From positions 186,001-250,000 of the forward strand of contig CAVOLQ010000007.1 of NCBI GenBank assembly GCA_963696875.1: a stretch of DNA of 64,000 nt, written 5' to 3'. The first letter of the stretch is position 1. Each line of letters opens with the position of its first letter. Below, one piece after another: positions 36,961-45,634 of this stretch. The notes beneath the pieces were generated by a model that searched no databases, was not told the origin of the DNA, and saw nothing but the letters and a program-made list of their open reading frames with translations. Source of the stretch: Albibacterium sp963696875 (GTDB lineage: Bacteria; Bacteroidota; Bacteroidia; Sphingobacteriales; Sphingobacteriaceae). A program made the position numbers and the translations under genes.

Positions 36961-39423
36961 ATGAAACAACGAGTACTTTTTTTCTTAGCGATTTTATTTT
37001 GTAGTCCATTAAAAGCCCAAGATCGCCAACTTATTGGCGTGGTTACGGATAAGCAAGGGGTACCTATTCCTTTTGCAAGCATTTTTAAAGTAAGTACGAA
37101 TCTAGGGACTTCTGCAAATAGTGAAGGAGTTTTTAAGCTGCTGTTGCCTTTCGGCGAGCATCAAATTATTGTAACAGCAATCGGTTTTAAACCTAAATCA
37201 GTTCATGTCGTAATAAACCAGAATGATTCGCTTACTATCCAACTTGAAGAAGAGGCGTACGTTTTGGAGGACGTAATCATTGGTAGAGCGGAAGACCCTG
37301 CTTATGCCATTATTCGTAAGGCCATAAAAAAAAGACCTTATTATTTGAAGCAATCCGGACCTTATACTGCTCATGTTTATATTAAGGGTTTGCAGCGATT
37401 ATTAAAAGCGCCGAAAAAGTTCTTTGGTGTAAACATTGATGAAATCGGACAAGAAATTGGGCTTGATTCGAATAGAACGGGAATTGTGTATCTATCAGAG
37501 TCAGAGTCTAAAATAGTGGCAGTTCCTCCAAAAGATTTTAAAGAGGAAATGATTAGTTCAAAAGTTTCCGGTAGTAACAGAGCTTTTAGTTTTAACAGAG
37601 CTTCAGAGCTTCAGTTAAATTTTTATGAGAATTACCAATCCGTAATCGAAGGATTAAGCAGTAGACCATTTGTTTCGCCGATTGCTGATAATGCCTTTGC
37701 TTATTATTCTTATCGATATTTGGGGTCGACAGAAGAGAATGGCGTATCCATAAGTAAGATCAGGGTTATACCGAAGCGAAAAGCGGAACCTCTTTATAAG
37801 GGTGATCTATATATTGTTGAAGAGGATTGGCGAATCCATAGTGTCAATCTTGTTTTGAATAAGGAATCCAATATTAATTTTGTTGACTCCTTAAACATCA
37901 AACAGATCTTTATTCCTATTGATCAAGATAACTGGATGCCGTCTAATGTCCAATTGGATTTCAAGGGCGGCTTATTGGGTTTTCAGGTAGGGGGTTATTT
38001 TACTGCGGTCTATCGGGAATATGCTTTACAAGATAAAGTTGATAAAAAAGCCTTTAAAGAAGTACTTCATATCGGGAAGGATGTCGGTAAGAAAGATGCT
38101 GATTATTGGGCACTTAATAGACCAATTCCCTTAACTGAAGAAGAAAGCAGGGATTATTTCTTTAAAGACAGTATTGGAAAGCGAAATGAGTCGAAGCCTT
38201 ATCTGGATTCAGTGGATCGGATAGCTAACCGTTTTAAACCAACTGGTTTTCTTTTATCCGGTTATAGTCATAGAAACCGGTATAAAAGGGAATATATTAG
38301 TTTAGGTTCTCCACTTACCTCCCTTCTATTCAATAGTGTAGAGGGCCTGACTACAAATTATAGCTTTAGATATTCGAAACAAGTAGATACCGCATTTAAC
38401 TCTTATCTGCGGTTAAATGGACATATTCGGTATGGTTTTTCAAATAAGCGTCTTAATGCAAATGTATATGCCAATATACCGGTCAATGAGCATACTTTTT
38501 ATTTGTCTGGTGGGTCAGATGTGGTCGATCTGAACAATAGGGGTTCATTGCCAGTGCTTTTTAATACGATCGCGACCCTATTTAGTGGAGAAAACTACCA
38601 AAAGCTTTATGAGAAAACCTTTGCTGCTGCTAGATGGAGATACACCTTTCCTGGCAATATAACGATCGATACGGAATTTGAATGGGCGCGTCGGCATTGG
38701 TTGCCGAATGTTACAGACTTTACTTTATTTGAAAAAAATAAAAAGAAATTAACGTCAAATAATCCTTTTCATCCAAATGAAGATATTCCACTTTTTGAGG
38801 ACAATAATTCATCAAGGTTGAGTATAGGATTAAATTATAACTTTTCTAATCGTTTTGAGACCTATCCCTCAGGAAAACGATATCTCCCTTCGAAGTACCC
38901 TTCTCTTAGTTTACGTTATATTCAAGGATTGAATAAGCTGTTAGGATCTGATGTGGATTATAAACTAATTTCGGCGAGTCTTTATAAAAATGGAGCAGAA
39001 TTGGGAATGTACGGAACGCTCTCGTTTGCCATAAATGCGGGGACGTTCTTAACGAATAAGAATTTGTTTTATCCTGATTACAGGCATTTTAACGGAAATG
39101 AAACCACTTTCGTAAATCAGTATTTAAGTTCATTCCTGAACTTGGATTATTATAAATATAGCACGAATACTAGTTTTATAGAGGCTCATAGCGAATATAA
39201 TATGTCAGGAATTGTGACCAGCAAAATCCCACTCTTAAGAAAACTGAAATTAGAAGAGATAGTAGGTTTACATTATTTATCTACTCCTGAAATAAAGCAA
39301 TATGGCGAGCTGCATTTGGGCCTTCAGTGGAAAATGCTGAGGGTAATGTACAGTCATTCTCGGAGTGCACAAGCGGATTTAAATAACGTCAAGAGCATTA
39401 GGGTGGGGGTCAAATTGTTTTAG
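36961..39423 (+). CDS. CarboxypepD_reg-like and DUF5686 outer-membrane protein
   Basis: 820 residues from ATG 36961, where MKQRVLFFLAILFCSPLKAQ is a clear signal peptide; a GTG 24 nt earlier is rejected. Residues about 23-105 form the beta-sandwich typical of TonB-linked Bacteroidota proteins (LIGVVTDKQGVPIPFASIFK). The remainder matches the DUF5686 pattern: a long helical and beta segment followed by an aromatic-rich C-terminal beta-barrel ending VKSIRVGVKLF. Predicted outer-membrane location; biochemical role unknown. No SusC plug domain or partner SusD is present, so it is not a classical SusCD system. Confidence 0.9.
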   Translation: MKQRVLFFLAILFCSPLKAQDRQLIGVVTDKQGVPIPFASIFKVSTNLGTSANSEGVFKLLLPFGEHQIIVTAIGFKPKSVHVVINQNDSLTIQLEEEAYVLEDVIIGRAEDPAYAIIRKAIKKRPYYLKQSGPYTAHVYIKGLQRLLKAPKKFFGVNIDEIGQEIGLDSNRTGIVYLSESESKIVAVPPKDFKEEMISSKVSGSNRAFSFNRASELQLNFYENYQSVIEGLSSRPFVSPIADNAFAYYSYRYLGSTEENGVSISKIRVIPKRKAEPLYKGDLYIVEEDWRIHSVNLVLNKESNINFVDSLNIKQIFIPIDQDNWMPSNVQLDFKGGLLGFQVGGYFTAVYREYALQDKVDKKAFKEVLHIGKDVGKKDADYWALNRPIPLTEEESRDYFFKDSIGKRNESKPYLDSVDRIANRFKPTGFLLSGYSHRNRYKREYISLGSPLTSLLFNSVEGLTTNYSFRYSKQVDTAFNSYLRLNGHIRYGFSNKRLNANVYANIPVNEHTFYLSGGSDVVDLNNRGSLPVLFNTIATLFSGENYQKLYEKTFAAARWRYTFPGNITIDTEFEWARRHWLPNVTDFTLFEKNKKKLTSNNPFHPNEDIPLFEDNNSSRLSIGLNYNFSNRFETYPSGKRYLPSKYPSLSLRYIQGLNKLLGSDVDYKLISASLYKNGAELGMYGTLSFAINAGTFLTNKNLFYPDYRHFNGNETTFVNQYLSSFLNLDYYKYSTNTSFIEAHSEYNMSGIVTSKIPLLRKLKLEEIVGLHYLSTPEIKQYGELHLGLQWKMLRVMYSHSRSAQADLNNVKSIRVGVKLF

Positions 39424-39451
39424 AAAACGTTTTTATATAGTATACATTTTC

Positions 39452-39498
39452 GGGTATAAATTTAATGAATATGATTAAATTATACCTGTTAGGGTATA
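39452..39498. promoter_or_regulatory. Inverted-repeat operator of decayed HipB-like gene
   Basis: TATACC-N6-GGTATA (39481-39498) is a perfect 6-bp palindrome. A larger dyad GGTATAAATTTAAT / ATTAAATTATACC spans 39453-39486 with a one-base bulge. It lies 30 bp upstream of the XRE-type remnant at 39529, the place expected for an autoregulatory operator. It could alternatively terminate the DUF5686 gene. Confidence 0.45.
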
Positions 39499-39528
39499 AT
39501 GATTTTTGTAGCTTATTTGGAGATTTTG

Positions 39529-39630
39529 ATGAGTGTTTTAAGTGACTTTATAAAAGAAAGGCGGAGGTTTGTGGGTCTTTTACAGGTGGAATTAGCCTAA
39601 AAGGCTGGTGTCGGTGTCCGCTTTGTTCGT
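39529..39630 (+). pseudogene. Remnant of a HipB/y4mF-type XRE regulator
   Basis: Translation from ATG 39529 gives MSVLSDFIKERRRFVGLLQV then ELA, a TAA at 39598, and in the same frame KAGVGVRFVR. Intact HipB-like antitoxins of this type read roughly KxRRxxxGLTQxELAxKAGVGxRFxRELEQG, so the helix-turn-helix is recognisable. It is disabled by the in-frame stop and by loss of the RELEQGK continuation. No hipA toxin remains. The gap 39424-39810 is otherwise occupied by operators and a promoter for permease 7. Confidence 0.7.
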
Positions 39631-39645
39631 ATAAGTTCTATTATT

Positions 39646-39682
39646 ATGTTAAAAGCGAACAGGGGATGTTCGAAAGCGAACG
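39646..39682. promoter_or_regulatory. Operator pair upstream of permease 7
   Basis: The weak site 39646-39661 has a good right half CGAACA. TGTTCG-AAAG-CGAACG (39667-39682) is nearly perfect. Centres 39653.5 and 39674.5 are 21 bp apart, and the second is 61.5 bp before the first G of the TGGCAT at 39735. Same architecture as 4801, 11546 and 42905. Confidence 0.72.
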
Positions 39683-39734
39683 CTTTTCTGAGTAATGTCG
39701 ATATAATTATCTGATTAAGTGAATGTTATAATTG

Positions 39735-39749
39735 TGGCATAATATTCAT
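39735..39749 (+). promoter_or_regulatory. Candidate sigma54-type promoter of permease 7
   Basis: TGGCAT is a good -24 element; the -12 region (ATTCAT) is poor. Expected start near 39760 would give a leader of about 50 nt to ATG 39811. Support comes mainly from the conserved distance to the operators. Confidence 0.4.
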
Positions 39750-39810
39750 GTATTAAGAGTGGTCAGTGATATGTGGCGAATGTTCAGTTGTACTTCTTAG
39801 TTGGAATTAG

Positions 39811-42216
39811 ATGTTAAAAAACTATATTATAATCGCATGGCGGAGTTTGGTTAGGAATCCGTTTTTCTCTATTATCAATATCTTAGGATTAGCTATCGGA
39901 TTGGCTACTTGTTTAACAATCAGCTTGTATGTTTTTGATGAATTGAGTTTTGACCGTTTTCATGAAAAGGCAGATCGAATCGTACGCGTTGTGTTTCGAG
40001 TTAGCACCGTAGGAGGGAATATAAATGAAGCGAGTGTAATGCCACCTACTTCCAAAGCATTGAAAGCAGAATTTCCGGAGGTGGAAGAGGCAACACGTTT
40101 GAGAGTAGCGGGTACGCCAATTATCACTATTGAAGATAAGCTTTTCCATGAAGAAGAAATGGCTTTTATCGATCCAAACTTCTTTGAAGTGTTCACATTC
40201 AAGTTTCTCCAAGGGGGTCAACAGAATCCTTTAATCGATCCAAACACAGTAGTTATTACTCAAACTACAGCAGCAAAGTATTTTGAAAAGGAGAATGCTA
40301 TTGGAAAGGTGATCACTTTTAAAGAGAGTGGAATTGCTTATAAAGTTACAGGCGTAATTGAAGATATTCCTTCTAATTCTCAGTTTCAATTTGATTTATT
40401 TGCTTCAATGGCAGGTTTTCCAGATGCAGAATCCAATTCATGGTTGGAGTCTGCATTTTTTACTTATCTCGTCATTCCAAAAGGTTATGACTACAAGGTA
40501 TTGGAAGCTAAGTTGCCGCAAATGGTCGAGAAATATATCGGCCCTCAACTTCCACAAGCTTTTGGAATGAATTATGGAGAATACATAAAAAAGGGAAACA
40601 GCATCGGTTTATACCTCCAGCCATTAACTGATATTCACCTTCATTCTGATTTTGCTTATGATTTAGGGTCTTATGGGGATATTCGTCATGTATATATTTT
40701 TGGAGCCATTGCATTCTTTATGTTGCTTATTGCGAGTATAAACTTTATGAATCTTTCAACTGCCGGATCTTCCAAACGTGCGAAGGAAATTGGCGTGCGG
40801 AAAGTAATTGGATCTGGTAAATGGATGCTGAGAAAGCAGTTTCTCATGGAATCCATTCTTGTCTCCTTCATAGCACTTCTCTTTGCCGTTGGATTTGTTT
40901 TTTTGACCATTCCGTTTTTTAATCATCTTTCGGGTAAGGATTTGTCCTTTAATTTCATAGAACATCTTTGGTTGGTTCCAACCTTATTTTTGTTTGCCAT
41001 TTTGGTTGGTTTATTTGCTGGTATCTATCCTGCTTTTTTTCTTTCTTCTTTCAAACCCATAGCTATGCTAAAGGGAAAACTCGCGTCAAAGAATAATAGT
41101 ATAGGATTGCGTAGTGCTTTAGTTGTTTTTCAATTTTTCATCTCGATTGTACTCATTTTTAGCATTACCGTTATATATCGACAATTACAGTTTATCCAGC
41201 ACAAGAAATTAGGTTATGATAAAGAACAAGTGTTAATTATTCCGACCTGGTCTTTAGGAAAGAATGAGGAGTCTTTTAAAAATACTTTACTTCAAGACAA
41301 TAGGGTGGTTAATGTTGCTAAATCTTCTTATATACCCGCTGGGCCAACATTTAACAATAATTACTTTGTTCATCCCCAAGACGACCCTGGTCTTATTATT
41401 AAAGCAATTCGATATGATGTGGATGAGCAATATATTCCAACATTGGGAATGGAAATGAAGATTGGACGAAATTTTTCTAAAGAATATAGTATGGATTCTG
41501 TAAGTGCCATAATTAATGAAACAGCTGCTGAAACCTTTGGTTGGAAGGACGATGCGATTGGAAAAATATTTGTAAATGGAGATAACAAAGCGTTTAGAAT
41601 AATCGGTGTTGTAAAAGATTTTCATTTTAAATCGTTACATGAAAGCATTACACCTATGGTTATGGCTTTGAATGTATATTCGGGAACTTTGATTGTGAAA
41701 ATCAAGCCAAATGATAGTAAGGCTTTATTGCAAACAATGAAGTCTGAATTTGAATCCTATAAAGCTGATCTTCCTTTTACTTATTCTTTTTTGGATGAGC
41801 GTATTAATCATACCTACCAGTCTGAACAGAGAACTAGTACTGTTCTCGAGCTTTTTGCGGGCCTCACCATTTTTGTTGCTTGCTTAGGTTTGCTAGGTCT
41901 TATCACTTTCACAACTTATCAACGAACCAAGGAAATTGGGGTCCGAAAAGTTTTGGGAGCATCGGTGCTTGGAATTGTAAAGCTATTATCTATCGACTTT
42001 GTTAAACTTGTACTTATTGCTATCATTATTGCCTCTCCGATTGCTTGGTGGGTGATGAACGAATGGTTACAGGATTTTGCTTACCGAATCAATATAGAGT
42101 GGTGGATGTTTTTTTTAGCCGGAGTTACCGTATTAGCGATTGCTTTGCTGACGATTGGTTTTCAAGTGGTGAAAGCTGCTGTTACAAATCCAGTGAATAG
42201 TTTGCGGGATGAGTAG
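39811..42216 (+). CDS. FtsX/MacB-type ABC permease 7
   Basis: 801 residues, full double-module plan: TM1 near 20-42 (ILGLAIGLATCLTISLYVFD), first FtsX block from about 294 with KEIGVRKVIGSG, TM5 near 433, last FtsX block from about 680 with KEIGVRKVLGAS. The tail is TNPVNSLRDE, slightly diverged from NPVDSLRDE. It stands alone, some 15 kb from the array and without an adaptor or ATPase beside it, yet carries the same operator-promoter layout as the adaptor gene. That supports its working with the shared adaptor, ATPase and the TolC-type channel encoded just downstream at 43038. Convergent with hsp20. Confidence 0.93.
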   Translation: MLKNYIIIAWRSLVRNPFFSIINILGLAIGLATCLTISLYVFDELSFDRFHEKADRIVRVVFRVSTVGGNINEASVMPPTSKALKAEFPEVEEATRLRVAGTPIITIEDKLFHEEEMAFIDPNFFEVFTFKFLQGGQQNPLIDPNTVVITQTTAAKYFEKENAIGKVITFKESGIAYKVTGVIEDIPSNSQFQFDLFASMAGFPDAESNSWLESAFFTYLVIPKGYDYKVLEAKLPQMVEKYIGPQLPQAFGMNYGEYIKKGNSIGLYLQPLTDIHLHSDFAYDLGSYGDIRHVYIFGAIAFFMLLIASINFMNLSTAGSSKRAKEIGVRKVIGSGKWMLRKQFLMESILVSFIALLFAVGFVFLTIPFFNHLSGKDLSFNFIEHLWLVPTLFLFAILVGLFAGIYPAFFLSSFKPIAMLKGKLASKNNSIGLRSALVVFQFFISIVLIFSITVIYRQLQFIQHKKLGYDKEQVLIIPTWSLGKNEESFKNTLLQDNRVVNVAKSSYIPAGPTFNNNYFVHPQDDPGLIIKAIRYDVDEQYIPTLGMEMKIGRNFSKEYSMDSVSAIINETAAETFGWKDDAIGKIFVNGDNKAFRIIGVVKDFHFKSLHESITPMVMALNVYSGTLIVKIKPNDSKALLQTMKSEFESYKADLPFTYSFLDERINHTYQSEQRTSTVLELFAGLTIFVACLGLLGLITFTTYQRTKEIGVRKVLGASVLGIVKLLSIDFVKLVLIAIIIASPIAWWVMNEWLQDFAYRINIEWWMFFLAGVTVLAIALLTIGFQVVKAAVTNPVNSLRDE

Positions 42217-42225
42217 GGGAGAGAA

Positions 42226-42261
42226 TACAATGGCTAAATAATTGTTAATTTAGCCATTGTA
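42226..42261. terminator. Hairpin between convergent permease 7 and hsp20
   Basis: Perfect 14-bp stem TACAATGGCTAAAT / ATTTAGCCATTGTA with an 8-nt loop. Position between two convergent genes fits a bidirectional terminator, although a U-tract is missing. Confidence 0.65.
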
Positions 42262-42280
42262 AACCGAGGAAATAAATTCG

Positions 42281-42721
42281 CTAATTTACAGGAATTTCCT
42301 TAGTAGCTTTTACTTGCTGTTCGCTTTTAGGAATAGAAAGTTTTAAAATACCCTCATTAAATTCTGCGGAAATGTTATCATCAGTTGCATTGTCAGGTAA
42401 TTTGAAAGATCTAGTGAAAGAGCTATAGCTATACTCTCTGCGACTGTATTGCTTTTTTTTATCTTCCTCTGTTTTATCACTCTTGACTTCTGCGCTAATG
42501 GTTAGCATGTCATCTTCGACATTTACCTTAAAGTCTTCTTTTTTAAAGCCTGGAGCTACTATGTCCACACAGAAACTTTTATCGTCTTCTGAAATGTTTA
42601 CCGCTGGTAAATTGGATTGTGAACGACGGAAAAGATCTGTTGGAAAAATATTCCCTACGTCTAAGAAATCCCGCCATGGGTCGTATAATACGCGTTGATC
42701 TCTTTTTTGAATGTTACTCAT
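42281..42721 (-). CDS. Hsp20/alpha-crystallin small heat-shock protein
   Basis: 146 residues. Central alpha-crystallin domain (about 38-130) with VDIVAPGFKKEDFKVNVEDD and the A-x-x-n-G-v-L motif as SAEFNEGILKLSIP. The C-terminus TKEIPVN holds a short I-P-V element in place of the I-x-I anchor that links dimers into oligomers. ATP-independent holdase in the cytoplasm. Monocistronic; AGGAGG precedes the start. It shares its upstream region with the divergent TolC-type gene and the operators at 42905, so cross-regulation is possible but not evident. Confidence 0.94.
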   Translation of the reverse strand: MSNIQKRDQRVLYDPWRDFLDVGNIFPTDLFRRSQSNLPAVNISEDDKSFCVDIVAPGFKKEDFKVNVEDDMLTISAEVKSDKTEEDKKKQYSRREYSYSSFTRSFKLPDNATDDNISAEFNEGILKLSIPKSEQQVKATKEIPVN

Positions 42722-42904
42722 TTTGAACCTCCTTTTTATTTATAATACAAATTTATTTTTCGGTAAAATCGATTTAGGTCTTTGACTAAAAAATTGATAA
42801 TCAATAAGTGTTCGTAAAAACTTATATATTGTTTTTAAAACCATATACATCCAAAAACAAAGGGTATCTAAAGAAGTTTTAAATAATTTATTAAATCCTT
42901 CTTT

Positions 42905-42941
42905 TGTCCGTTAATGAACAGGTCTTGTTCGAAAATGCACA
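42905..42941. promoter_or_regulatory. Operator pair upstream of TolC-type gene
   Basis: TGTCCG-TTAA-TGAACA (42905-42920) and TGTTCG-AAAA-TGCACA (42926-42941), centres 42912.5 and 42933.5, 21 bp apart. The second is 62.5 bp before the first G of the TGGCAT at 42995. The second site is nearly identical to 4904-4919 (TGTTCG-AAAA-TGAACA). Confidence 0.78.
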
Positions 42942-42994
42942 TCTAATTGTAAAGACTCATCTGTAACTGTCTGAATAACAGTGTGTTTATTTTG

Positions 42995-43010
42995 TGGCAT
43001 ATGCACTGCA
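42995..43010 (+). promoter_or_regulatory. Sigma54 promoter of TolC-type gene
   Basis: TGGCATATGCACTGCA has GG and GC separated by exactly 10 bp, as in TGGCAC-N5-TTGCA. It is the best sigma54 match in the window. Expected start near 43021 gives a leader of about 17 nt to ATG 43038. Confidence 0.72.
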
Positions 43011-43037
43011 TGAAAGAACACAACAACTCTAAAATTT

Positions 43038-44405
43038 ATGTTTTACACTTTTATGCACTGTTTTCAATTTAATCGGCGATTATTATTCTTATCTCTTTTG
43101 CCCCTTATTTTTAGCTACCCGCTTAAAGCACAAGAAGTCATTACACTTCAAGCTGCATTGGATAGTACAATGAAAAATAATCTCCAGATCCGACAAGCTG
43201 ATTTTCAATCGGCAATCAGTAGCCAAGATGTTTTTCAATCACGAATGAATCTGTTGCCTACTTTAAATGGAGGAATAAGTGGAAGGATTAATGGGGGAAG
43301 TTTTTTTGATGAAAAGACCGGTACATTGGGGAATACAACTAATAAATCTGTCGACGGAAACTTAAATACTTCAGTTGACCTTTTTCGGGGTTTTCAAAAG
43401 GTAAATCAAATCGCCTTCAATAAGTATTTACTGGAAGCGGATAAAAGTAATGTAGAACAAATTCGCTATGATTTGCAGATTTCTGTTTTTACTGCCTATA
43501 TGGAAGCTTTAACCAATCGCGATTTGTTGGAAGCCGCCAAGCAGCAATTAAATCTATCTAATAAGCAGTTTTTGGTTGAAGAGATACAAGTTGAAACAGG
43601 GAACAAAACCTTTGCTGACTTGTCGCAAGCTAAAAGTCAAGTAGCTTTAGACGAACTAAATGTTACCTCTGCCCAAAATTCTTACGAGCTTTCAATACTT
43701 ACTTTAAAACAGTTGATGGAAATGAATCCTTTGAAGGAAATAGTATTGGAGAGCCCAAAGATTAGTGATATTGAAACTATAACTGGCGAATATTCGCCTG
43801 AAGAAGTATTTAATCAAGCTGTCGTACTTTTTCCTGAAATTCAGAAAGTAGAGTTTAATACTCACGCTTTGGAAACCAATGTTAAGATTGCTAAGGGAGG
43901 CTATTATCCAAGTTTGTCTTTGTTTAGTGGCTTGAGTTCGGGTTACACAAGCTCCTATCGAGACATGTCATCAGCTATATTCCCGTTTCGTCAACAATTA
44001 AGAAATAACTTCAGTAGATATATTGGGCTTTCCTTAAATATTCCAATTTTTAACAACTTTAATTCAAGGATTAGCGTTAAGAAAGCTAAAATACGTTTAG
44101 AGAATGCAAAAGTTGTTGAGCAGCAAGCCAAAAGTTCTTTAAATAAAATAATTAATCAGGCAGTTCTAGATTTTCGTTCAGCAAAAAAGCGCTACAGCTC
44201 TTCGGAACAAGCGTTTTTGGCCATGAAGGAAACTTTCAACATCATCAAGGAGCGCTATGATGTTGGATTGGCCAATGCAATTGAGTTAAGTACTGCGCAA
44301 ACGAATATGAACCGGGCTGAATTTGATTTTATCACTTCTAAATACAATGTGATATTCCGTAATAAGGTAATTGATTATTATCTAGGGAAGCCACTTCATT
44401 TTTAG
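43038..44405 (+). CDS. TolC-family outer-membrane channel protein
   Basis: 455 residues. Signal peptide through LKAQE, then two OEP repeats, each a long helical hairpin plus beta strands. VITLQAALDSTMKNNLQIRQ opens the first; the second contains LSLNIPIFNNFNSRISVKKA and ends with the helical AFLAMKETFNIIKERYDVGL. TolC trimers give the outer-membrane exit duct for adaptor-linked exporters. No adaptor or pump gene adjoins it, but the operator pair and sigma54-type promoter link it to the adaptor gene at 5002. An ATG at codon 6 is an alternative start. The TSGGS lipoprotein gene follows after 109 bp on the same strand. Confidence 0.94.
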   Translation: MFYTFMHCFQFNRRLLFLSLLPLIFSYPLKAQEVITLQAALDSTMKNNLQIRQADFQSAISSQDVFQSRMNLLPTLNGGISGRINGGSFFDEKTGTLGNTTNKSVDGNLNTSVDLFRGFQKVNQIAFNKYLLEADKSNVEQIRYDLQISVFTAYMEALTNRDLLEAAKQQLNLSNKQFLVEEIQVETGNKTFADLSQAKSQVALDELNVTSAQNSYELSILTLKQLMEMNPLKEIVLESPKISDIETITGEYSPEEVFNQAVVLFPEIQKVEFNTHALETNVKIAKGGYYPSLSLFSGLSSGYTSSYRDMSSAIFPFRQQLRNNFSRYIGLSLNIPIFNNFNSRISVKKAKIRLENAKVVEQQAKSSLNKIINQAVLDFRSAKKRYSSSEQAFLAMKETFNIIKERYDVGLANAIELSTAQTNMNRAEFDFITSKYNVIFRNKVIDYYLGKPLHF

Positions 44406-44514
44406 AAAACAATTAATTAAAAAAACAAGTATTACTTTCAGAATGATTAGTTTTATATCTTGCTTGCAAAATAACAATTAAGTTTTAAGACTTTTATTTA
44501 ATCTGATTTATATA

Positions 44515-45537
44515 ATGAAAATACTAACTAAAATCTTTTTCCTTGTAGGAGCTTTCACTTTCTTCACAAGTTCATGTATAGGTTCTGTTTCGCATCAATT
44601 CACAAGAGCTGTTTCACGAATGGACGATGCGAATTTATATACTAAAAAGTCTTACCCAATAGCTTCTATAAAAAATGTTAAGGTTTCTACCTCTGGAGGG
44701 TCAATCTCGGTAACCGGTGATGCCAATCAAGAAGCAGTTTTAGAGATGTATGTGAAACCCAATAACAATCGAAGATTGTCAGAAGATGAAATTCAAAAAA
44801 TCTTAGATCGGGATTACGAAATCACACTCGAGCAACAGGGGAATACCATAGTGGCAATTGCGAAACGTAAAAATGGATTGAGTGGGCGAAATGCGGTTAA
44901 TGTTTCGTTCGTCGTGCATACAGGCAATAATGTAGCAACTGATCTTTCAACCAGTGGTGGAAGTATTCAATTAGTTGGTTTGGCCGGTAACCAAAATTTT
45001 AAAACTAGCGGAGGGAGTTTAAAAGTTCAGAACTTAAAAGGTAATATTAATGGAAGTACAAGTGGAGGCAGTATTCAAGCATCAAGCAGTGAGGGAACTA
45101 TTGCTTTGAAGACATCAGGGGGAGCTATTTCTTTGAAGGGCTTAAAAGGCGATATTAACGTATCAACAAGTGGTGGAAGTATCAGTGGAAATTCTATAGA
45201 TGGTACTTTATCGGCTAAGACATCAGGAGGGAGCATCAATTTAAGAGATCTAACTTGTAAGGTAAATGCTTCAACATCGGGCGGAAGTGTAACAGCAGAG
45301 CTAAATGAACTGGTCGGCGATCTTCAATTGTCAACCTCGGCAGGAGGTATTAATTTAACGATACCCAAAAATGTAGGCGCTAATCTAAACTTGAGAGGTT
45401 CCAGGGTGAATGCAAATAATCTATCAAATTTTAGCGGAACAAACAATAAAGGGAACTTAAGTGGCACCATTAATGGAGGTGGATCGAATATTCAAGCCTC
45501 TACAAGTGCGGGGAGTGTTAATTTAAATTTTAAATAA
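44515..45537 (+). CDS. DUF4097-type TSGGS-repeat lipoprotein A
   Basis: 340 residues. Signal peptide with lipobox TSSC (Cys near 21). Residues about 60-130 form a head domain. From about 140 onward, TSGGSI/TSGGSL/TSGGAI repeats recur every 19-22 residues, each adding one turn of a predicted beta-solenoid, closing near STSAGSVNLNFK. Similar DUF4097 proteins are common in Bacteroidota and lack a firm function. It follows the TolC-type gene and might be read from the same sigma54-type promoter. A close paralogue lies at 53168. Surface or periplasmic structural role is only inference. Confidence 0.85.
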   Translation: MKILTKIFFLVGAFTFFTSSCIGSVSHQFTRAVSRMDDANLYTKKSYPIASIKNVKVSTSGGSISVTGDANQEAVLEMYVKPNNNRRLSEDEIQKILDRDYEITLEQQGNTIVAIAKRKNGLSGRNAVNVSFVVHTGNNVATDLSTSGGSIQLVGLAGNQNFKTSGGSLKVQNLKGNINGSTSGGSIQASSSEGTIALKTSGGAISLKGLKGDINVSTSGGSISGNSIDGTLSAKTSGGSINLRDLTCKVNASTSGGSVTAELNELVGDLQLSTSAGGINLTIPKNVGANLNLRGSRVNANNLSNFSGTNNKGNLSGTINGGGSNIQASTSAGSVNLNFK

Positions 45538-45634
45538 GAAGATTCTTACTTCAATAATTAACTCAGATTCATAATGCTGCAATTGTCGGTATAATTATTT
45601 TCAAGGATAAAGAATTCTTAAACAACTCAGAACA

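Noticed and set aside
39615..39639. TGTCCG and TGTTCG half-sites upstream of permease 7
   Set aside because: No matching right arm at the 4-bp spacing; overlaps the HipB-like remnant coding sequence.
42966..42982. ACTGT-N7-ACAGT dyad near the TolC-type promoter
   Set aside because: Half-sites resemble the operator ends but spacing is 7, not 10, and the CG cores are missing; not counted as an operator.
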